NCBI GenBank assembly: GCA_964653235.1
Contig: CAZZCP010000010.1
Coordinates: 1 to 47,888, forward strand
Source: CAZZCP01 sp964653235
GTDB lineage: Bacteria; Bdellovibrionota; Bdellovibrionia; Bdellovibrionales; UBA840
DNA length: 47,888 bases
Reading direction: 5' to 3'
How positions within the stretch are numbered: the stretch's first letter is position 1; each line of letters begins with the position of its first letter. Shown here piece by piece: positions 42,988-47,888 of the stretch. Position numbers and translations under genes: made by a program. The notes below the pieces were generated by a model. It made no database searches, had not been told where the DNA came from, and was given only the letters and a program-made list of their open reading frames with translations.

Positions 42988-43090
42988 ATATCTTTTTTTG
43001 TAACAAAATGAGACAAAATCAATGCTGGCCGCCGTCTCCATTTTATACTTTGAATGTAAAGTTTGTATCAAATATAGCCGATCTATATTT

Positions 43091-43948
43091 ATGAACAAAG
43101 CGATTGGTGTTATTTTAGTTAGCATATTTATACTCATCAGCTTCCAAAACTGCGCTGAATACAATGTCTCGCAAAGCCAGAATACCTGCAGTCCTGCAGA
43201 TGGATCTACCCTATGTGTTTCTAGCTTAGAAGATTCCAGATTGTTCTTTGTCAATGGACTTGCTCGAAGCTTGGGTGAAGTCGATGTCAATGAAGATGGC
43301 AGCTTTATTATCAACAATCCTGAAACCCAAAGATCTTCGGTTGTGATTCGTAGCCTGGATGCCAATGGAAATGTGTTTTTTGAATCTCATCCTGATTTCT
43401 TCCCATGGGTTTGTTCCAGTCATGATTTTGATAAAGCCCGCTCTCCAGCGCAAGCTAACGGAGGCCCTCATAACAATTGTGCGGGAGTCATACGTTGGTA
43501 TACCTCTGACGGTCAGTCAGGTGGCGTGGTCGATGAAAATGGTGTTCTTATTAATCATCTTGCCGTTTTTGAGCCTGGAGAATGCAATAACTTTTCTCAA
43601 CTTCCAACTGAAATACAGGGTGAAAGACTTTGGGTGGTTTTATCTGATATTGATGGAAACTCATTAAATAGTGTGGACTTAGTTTGTTTAGATAAAGATT
43701 TTCAATTTTTTAGAAATATCAATATTAATTCTGACTTTAGCGCACCTTGGGTACCTGGTACTATTCTTGTTGAAATTGCTGAATCCGAATACAATCGTCT
43801 CGTCAATGATACTGGCGGCAGTCGCGACTTAAGCTTGATCTACGATGCAAACATTCAATTTTCACAGCCCGTTGTTTTAAACGACGAAATCATTGAGGCA
43901 CTCAATTTGCTCTACCAAGACCAAGGTCTTTGGCCTAATTTACCCTAA
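43091..43948 (+). CDS. Putative lipoprotein of unknown function (285 aa)
   Basis: A longer frame starts at 43022, but the ATG at 43091 begins MNKAIGVILVSIFILISFQNC. This is a signal sequence ending in a Cys that could be lipidated, although SFQNC deviates from the usual L-A-G-C lipobox. The mature part has many Asn/Asp/Gly turns (DVNEDGSFII, SLDANGNVFF, SDIDGNSLNS) as in beta-rich surface proteins, and several Cys. I recognise no family. Copy B of the repeat follows 12 nt behind its stop codon. Confidence 0.65.
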   Translation: MNKAIGVILVSIFILISFQNCAEYNVSQSQNTCSPADGSTLCVSSLEDSRLFFVNGLARSLGEVDVNEDGSFIINNPETQRSSVVIRSLDANGNVFFESHPDFFPWVCSSHDFDKARSPAQANGGPHNNCAGVIRWYTSDGQSGGVVDENGVLINHLAVFEPGECNNFSQLPTEIQGERLWVVLSDIDGNSLNSVDLVCLDKDFQFFRNININSDFSAPWVPGTILVEIAESEYNRLVNDTGGSRDLSLIYDANIQFSQPVVLNDEIIEALNLLYQDQGLWPNLP

Positions 43949-43959
43949 AAAGTTTTACT

Positions 43960-44133
43960 AACTGCTCCCTTTTATTTCACTTCGGATGTCCGTCCGCAAG
44001 CGATAAGTATTTATAATGTTTCGTGTATTCTGTCCGAACTTGTTAAAAAATTGGTGCAGCTTCGGACAAATATCCTAGGTCATTGAAAGCAGGATTCAAT
44101 TCTGCGAAAAAAGTGAAATAAAAGGGAGCAGCT
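43960..44133 (+). repeat. ~175-bp inverted-repeat-ended element, copy B
   Basis: This copy aligns end to end with copy A (5138-5312); the length differs by one base, the ends are nearly identical and the interior has drifted. The terminal inverted repeats agree over about 22 positions. The two internal hairpins are kept: CTT-CGGA with TCCG-C-AAG (43980-43999), and TGTCCGAA (44031-44038) with TTCGGACA (44061-44068). A CTAA flanks both ends and could be a target duplication. The right CTAA carries the stop codon of aat. There is no ORF inside. Confidence 0.8.
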
Positions 44134-44782
44134 AAAGAGTTTTAAATGTCCTATCAAAAAGCCTGTAGTATTCTTCACGGCTTACATACCTTGCACCAAA
44201 ACTTTCACTCACAGGAGTTACCATCTGAACATCAAGAAAGGACTTCTTCATAAGGGCCAAATCTTCTAGAAGATGCCAAAGGCAAAATTTCGATGCATTG
44301 GATACTTTGTAGAACATACTTTCTGCACCATAGACCCCACCAATACGAACTCCATAGAGTCCACCCACCAATTCATTCTTGAGCCAGGCCTCGTAAGAGT
44401 AGGCGATCTTTAGATTGTGCAATTCTAGATAGGCTGTTTCGATTTCATCAGTGATCCAGGTTCCCTCTTGTCCGGGGCGTGCTTGCGACTTGCAGCCCTC
44501 TAAAACTTGGGCAAAAGCGGTGTTTTTTCGCAACTCGAAAGCCGTATTTCGCAAAAATTTGCGAAAACTCTTGGGAGCTCTTCGATCTGAAATTCGGATG
44601 ATTCCTCTCTCTAAAGGAGAAAACCAAAGCATGGGCATACCTTCATGCGGCCAAGGAAAGATTCCCCTAGAGTAGGCATCGAGTAGAATCTCTGTACTTA
44701 GATCGCCCCCAACGGCTACAATTCCGTCTGGATCAGTCCAAACTTGGCGAGGCGGAAAGTAGGAGTGCCGTTTTCTGTGCAT
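44132..44782 (-). CDS. aat: Leucyl/phenylalanyl-tRNA-protein transferase
   Basis: Aat adds Leu or Phe to N-terminal Lys/Arg of proteins, marking them for ClpS/ClpAP. The 216-residue product has the family motifs in order: 'SYFPPRQVWTDPDGIVAVGG', 'AYSRGIFPWPHEGMPMLWFSP', 'QARPGQEGTWITDEI', 'GGLYGVRIGGVYGAESMF', 'NASKFCLWHLLEDL' and 'DVQMVTPVSESFGA'. The stop codon TAG (44134-44132) lies at the edge of repeat copy B, so insertion of the element may have set the C-terminus. clpS/clpA are not in the window. Confidence 0.95.
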   Translation of the reverse strand: MHRKRHSYFPPRQVWTDPDGIVAVGGDLSTEILLDAYSRGIFPWPHEGMPMLWFSPLERGIIRISDRRAPKSFRKFLRNTAFELRKNTAFAQVLEGCKSQARPGQEGTWITDEIETAYLELHNLKIAYSYEAWLKNELVGGLYGVRIGGVYGAESMFYKVSNASKFCLWHLLEDLALMKKSFLDVQMVTPVSESFGARYVSREEYYRLFDRTFKTL

Positions 44783-44854
44783 AGCAACATTTTAGGCTGC
44801 TTCGCAGATTATTTCTAGTCTTGTTGGCCCGAAAAAAAACCAAGGGCTTATCTT

Positions 44855-44883
44855 TTGACAGGGTGCTCATAGTGAGCTACACC
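44855..44883 (+). promoter_or_regulatory. Putative sigma70 promoter of fusA
   Basis: A perfect TTGACA (44855-44860) is followed after 17 nt by TACACC (44878-44883), a weak -10. It lies 43 nt before the fusA ATG. The spacer contains the short inverted repeat GCTCA-TAG-TGAGC (44865-44877), which could be an operator. Confidence 0.45.
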
Positions 44884-44925
44884 AAGTCTCTATATATATG
44901 AATTAACCAAGATTTAGAGGAATTT

Positions 44926-47022
44926 ATGGACTTATCAAAGATTCGTAACATGGGAATTTCTGCCCACATTGACTCGGGAAAAACAACTCTCACTGAACGT
45001 ATTCTTTTCTACACAGGAAGAATTCACGCCATCCATGAAGTGCGCGGAAAAGACGGTGTCGGTGCAAAAATGGACTCCATGGAACTCGAAAGAGAAAAAG
45101 GAATCACCATTCAGTCAGCGGCAACTTACACTGCCTGGAAAGACATCCAGATCAACATCATCGATACTCCGGGCCACGTTGATTTTACCATTGAAGTAGA
45201 AAGATCACTTCGCGTTCTCGACGGCGCCATCTTGGTTCTTTGCGGTGTTGCTGGGGTTCAATCTCAGTCTATCACTGTTGACCGTCAGATGAGACGCTAC
45301 AATGTTCCTCGCTTGGCTTTCATCAATAAGCTTGATCGTACCGGAGCCAATCCTTTTCGCGTAACTGAACAGTTGAAAGAAAAACTCAAACTCAATGCCT
45401 GTGTTTGCCAGCTTCCGATTGGTTTAGAAGAAAATCTTGAAGGAGTTGTTGATCTGGTTGAAATGCGCGCCATCTATTTTAAAGGCGAGTCGGGCGAAAA
45501 CATTGAATATGCCGACATTCCTGATGATATGAAAGATGAGGCCGAAAGCCGCCGCCAAGAATTGATTGGTGTGATTGCTGATTTTGATGATGAAGTTGGT
45601 GAAAAATTCTTGATGGAAGAAGAAGTAACAAACGATGAAATCAAACGCGCTATTCGCAGCGGTGTTATCTCTTTGAAATTTTGCCCTGTTTTTATGGGAT
45701 CTGCCTTTAAGAATAAAGGTGTGCAGGCCCTTCTCGATGCAGTTTCTGACTACTTACCTGCTCCTACCGATGTACCCAATGTTGGTATGGACCAAGACAA
45801 TGATGAGGCCGAAGTCAAAGTGGAAACCGACCCAGAAAAGCCACTTATTGCCCTTGCCTTTAAACTCGAAGATGGCCGCTATGGACAACTCACCTACATG
45901 CGTATCTATCAAGGTACGATGAAAAAAGGCGATTTTATCTACAATGTGAGTCAGAAAAACAAAAAAGTAAAAGTGGCTCGAATGGTACAAATGCACTCAG
46001 ATGAAATGCATGATATCGAAGAGGCAAAAGCCGGATATATCATCGCCTTATTTGGTATTGATTGCTTTTCTGGTGACACCTTTACTGACGGCAAGACCAA
46101 TATCACAATGACTTCGATTCACGTACCAAATCCGGTGATCTCTTTGGCGATTGAGCCAACAGATCGTGGTGCAGCCAATAACTTTTCAAAAGCACTACAA
46201 AAATTTAGAAAAGAAGACCCGACATTTCACGTTCACCGTGATGAAGAATCCGGTGAAACCATTATCTCTGGAATGGGTGAGCTACATTTAGAGGTTTACG
46301 TTGAAAGAATGAAACGTGAGTTTAAATGTGACGTCAAAACCGGAAAACCCCAAGTTGCTTTTCGAGAAACGATCACGGCCGCCACTCCTTATGACTATAC
46401 CCACAAGAAACAAACTGGTGGTTCGGGTCAATTTGCAAAAGTTGTTGGAAATATAAAACCTCTTCCAGAAGATTCTGAGGAGCAATTTCAATTTGATAAC
46501 AATATTGTTGGTGGACGCATTCCTAAAGAATACATCCCTGCAGTTGAAAATGGCTTTCGTGACCAAGCTGCAAAAGGGCCTTTGATTGGTGCACCGATTG
46601 TGGGGCTTCATGTTTCATTGGATGACGGTGCTTACCACGATGTCGACTCTAGTGAAATGGCCTTTAAAATCTGCGCGATGGCCGCTCTTCGAGAAAACTA
46701 CATGAAGGCTAAGCCGGCAGCTCTTGAGCCGATCATGAATGTTGAAGTTTCAGCCCCTGAAGAATTTCAAGGCGGAGTGATGGGAATGCTAAATCAAAGA
46801 CGTGGAGTCATCACTGGAACCAATACCGAAGAAGGCTATGTGGTAGTAAATGCTCATGTGCCTTTGACAGAAATGTTTGGTTTCTCCACAGATTTACGCT
46901 CTGGTACACAAGGTAAAGGTGAATTTACAATGGAATTTGCCAAATACGCAAAAGTTCCTAATACTATTCAAGAGGATCTTGTTAAAGAATACCAAGCGAA
47001 ATTGGCTGCCGATAAGAAGTAA
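44926..47022 (+). CDS. fusA: Elongation factor G, mitochondrial-like (spdEFG1) type
   Basis: EF-G is the translocation GTPase. The 698-residue product has G1 AHIDSGKT (13-20), the switch region with 'GKDGVGAKMDSMELEREKGI', G3 DTPGH, G4 NKLD, then domains II-V ('GAANNFSKALQKFRKEDPTF', 'SGMGELHLEVYVERM', 'GGVMGMLNQRRG'). Ser rather than Ala in the P-loop, the 'HEVRGKDGVGA' stretch and 'LFGIDCFSGDTFTDG' are features of mitochondrial EF-G1 and the related spdEFG1 subfamily of spirochaetes, planctomycetes and deltaproteobacteria, not of the ordinary FusA linked to rpsL-rpsG. None of those ribosomal genes is nearby. An AGAGGA ribosome binding site precedes the ATG. Confidence 0.95.
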   Translation: MDLSKIRNMGISAHIDSGKTTLTERILFYTGRIHAIHEVRGKDGVGAKMDSMELEREKGITIQSAATYTAWKDIQINIIDTPGHVDFTIEVERSLRVLDGAILVLCGVAGVQSQSITVDRQMRRYNVPRLAFINKLDRTGANPFRVTEQLKEKLKLNACVCQLPIGLEENLEGVVDLVEMRAIYFKGESGENIEYADIPDDMKDEAESRRQELIGVIADFDDEVGEKFLMEEEVTNDEIKRAIRSGVISLKFCPVFMGSAFKNKGVQALLDAVSDYLPAPTDVPNVGMDQDNDEAEVKVETDPEKPLIALAFKLEDGRYGQLTYMRIYQGTMKKGDFIYNVSQKNKKVKVARMVQMHSDEMHDIEEAKAGYIIALFGIDCFSGDTFTDGKTNITMTSIHVPNPVISLAIEPTDRGAANNFSKALQKFRKEDPTFHVHRDEESGETIISGMGELHLEVYVERMKREFKCDVKTGKPQVAFRETITAATPYDYTHKKQTGGSGQFAKVVGNIKPLPEDSEEQFQFDNNIVGGRIPKEYIPAVENGFRDQAAKGPLIGAPIVGLHVSLDDGAYHDVDSSEMAFKICAMAALRENYMKAKPAALEPIMNVEVSAPEEFQGGVMGMLNQRRGVITGTNTEEGYVVVNAHVPLTEMFGFSTDLRSGTQGKGEFTMEFAKYAKVPNTIQEDLVKEYQAKLAADKK

Positions 47023-47046
47023 ATTCTTATTTCGATTTTTTCTTTC

Positions 47047-47073
47047 AAAGCTCCTCATTGAGGAGCTTTTTTT
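47047..47073 (+). terminator. Strong terminator of fusA, overlapping the next gene's start signals
   Basis: AAAGCTCCTC (47047-47056) and GAGGAGCTTT (47060-47069) form a perfect 10-bp stem with a 3-nt loop, followed by T to 47073. The GAGGAG of the 3' arm is also the only ribosome binding site for the TTG at 47072 that starts the next gene. Confidence 0.9.
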
Positions 47074-47888
47074 GTTTCTACTCATTTTTCTTTTTTCTAT
47101 TGCCAGCTTTGCGGCCTCTGAATGGCAGCAAACTCCACACTCACAAGTTCGCCTCTTGCAAGCTTTTGATCAAATCGGTGATAAGACTTTTGAACTCGCT
47201 CTGCACATTGAGCTTGAACCCGAGTGGCATACCTATTGGCTCAACCCAGGTGATTCGGCATCGAGCCTCAATCTCGATGTAAAAGTCAATGGCAAGAAGT
47301 ACCCGGCAAAGATAAAATGGCCCATACCTAAACGCATTCCTGTGTCGCCGCTTTACAGTTTTGGCTACGAAAAAGAAGTAGTCATTCCCTTTAAAGTTCT
47401 ATTTGAACCCAAAGATTATGAACTTGCAAAAATAGAAGTCTCTGCTGAGTTTTTGGTTTGCAAAATTGCCTGCCTACCTGCTTTTCCTTCTTGGGAGCTG
47501 GAAATTCCGATTTTAGCCGCTAAGTCTATCACCAGTAAAGACTTTGTCTTTTGGCAGAAAGAAAAGTTTCCAGGTGAGGCGATTTTAACTTGGGATTACA
47601 AAATCGAAAAAGACCAAGTCTTTCTAAGCGGCTTGCAAGAGGGTCGATACATTGATTTTTTGCCCGAAGACAACCGTATTATCAACAACAAGCCTTTAAA
47701 AATGCAAGGCGAGTACTTGATCGCAGAAAAGTCTCTGCAATTTACCAACGAGACCATATGGCAAGGCCTATACATTTACTATGAAAATGAAGAACTCAAA
47801 GCCAACCAAGTCTTGTTTCGGCGCTCACCTTCTAAGGACTTTGATCTAAGCCTTTTATTTTTTGCCTTTCTTGGAGGTTTACTTTTAA
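47072..47888 (+). CDS. DsbD/ScsB-type thiol-disulfide interchange protein, N-terminal part (3' end outside window)
   Basis: The frame opens with TTG at 47072 and stays open to the last base, about 272 codons. A hydrophobic N-terminus (MFLLIFLFSIASFA) is followed by the periplasmic domain of DsbD/ScsB proteins: 'EWHTYWLNPGDSASSLNL', 'KWPIPKRIPVSPLYSFGYEKE', then the redox pair VCKIACLPAFP (Cys-x3-Cys), and 'FPSWELEIPI'. The first membrane helix begins at the window edge (LLFFAFLGGLLL). The family passes electrons from the cytosol to periplasmic thiols. The start is inferred; the signal peptide lacks the usual Lys/Arg, so an upstream non-standard start (ATT at 47057) cannot be excluded. Confidence 0.78.
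   Translation, partial: MFLLIFLFSIASFAASEWQQTPHSQVRLLQAFDQIGDKTFELALHIELEPEWHTYWLNPGDSASSLNLDVKVNGKKYPAKIKWPIPKRIPVSPLYSFGYEKEVVIPFKVLFEPKDYELAKIEVSAEFLVCKIACLPAFPSWELEIPILAAKSITSKDFVFWQKEKFPGEAILTWDYKIEKDQVFLSGLQEGRYIDFLPEDNRIINNKPLKMQGEYLIAEKSLQFTNETIWQGLYIYYENEELKANQVLFRRSPSKDFDLSLLFFAFLGGLLL

Overview
The window is a gene-dense chromosomal segment of a moderately AT-rich Gram-negative bacterium, most likely from the Bdellovibrionota or another former deltaproteobacterial lineage. Four things support this: a TonB-like protein with an AgmX/PglI-type C-terminus behind secG, an EF-G of the mitochondrial-like spdEFG1 type, many short Sec-exported proteins without known homologues, and a stand-alone zinc-ribbon protein. 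The genus cannot be fixed from the sequence alone. I see no tRNA, rRNA, CRISPR array, prophage or insertion sequence with a transposase.

Layout. 0-9.2 kb: the end of a hydantoinase-B-like gene, two secreted unknowns, a DUF302 protein, threonine ammonia-lyase behind a MATE exporter, a zinc-ribbon protein, a KtrB/KtrA-like K+ uptake pair, and a receiver-GAF protein whose phosphoacceptor Asp is Asn. 9.3-13.8 kb: tmk-holB-tatD, a lipocalin, a Cys-rich secreted protein and an MscS channel. 13.8-19.0 kb: gap-pgk-tpiA, a secreted nuclease/phosphatase-fold protein, secG and a FecR-like/AgmX TonB-type protein. 19.1-36.2 kb: a 13-gene minus-strand operon, purF-C-D-N-L-Q-H-M followed by pyrB-carA-carB-pyrF-pyrE, with overlaps or gaps of at most 25 nt, encoding much of both de novo nucleotide pathways. 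36.4-38.7 kb: slyD-speD-speE, where SpeD is clearly of the eukaryotic AdoMet decarboxylase type. 38.8-40.8 kb: htpG with a sigma32-like promoter and a strong terminator. 40.9-43.9 kb: a looser accessory stretch of secreted or lipid-anchored unknowns, a DUF4286 protein and a small esterase. 44.1-47.9 kb: aat, fusA and the start of a DsbD/ScsB-type gene that runs off the window.

How the genes work together. The pur and pyr genes carry PRPP to IMP and bicarbonate/glutamine to UMP; purE/K/B and pyrC/D are not in the window and must lie elsewhere. speD and speE make decarboxylated AdoMet and then spermidine. gap-pgk-tpiA is the lower-glycolysis block and secG serves Sec export.

The items most worth a second look are: a roughly 175-bp inverted-repeat-ended element in two full copies and one remnant, with internal hairpins whose pairing is kept; the eukaryotic-type SpeD; the merged purine-pyrimidine operon with a terminator hairpin directly before the purF ribosome binding site; an unusual PurL/PurQ split; the Asp-to-Asn receiver; and a DsbD-like gene whose ribosome binding site is the 3' arm of the fusA terminator.
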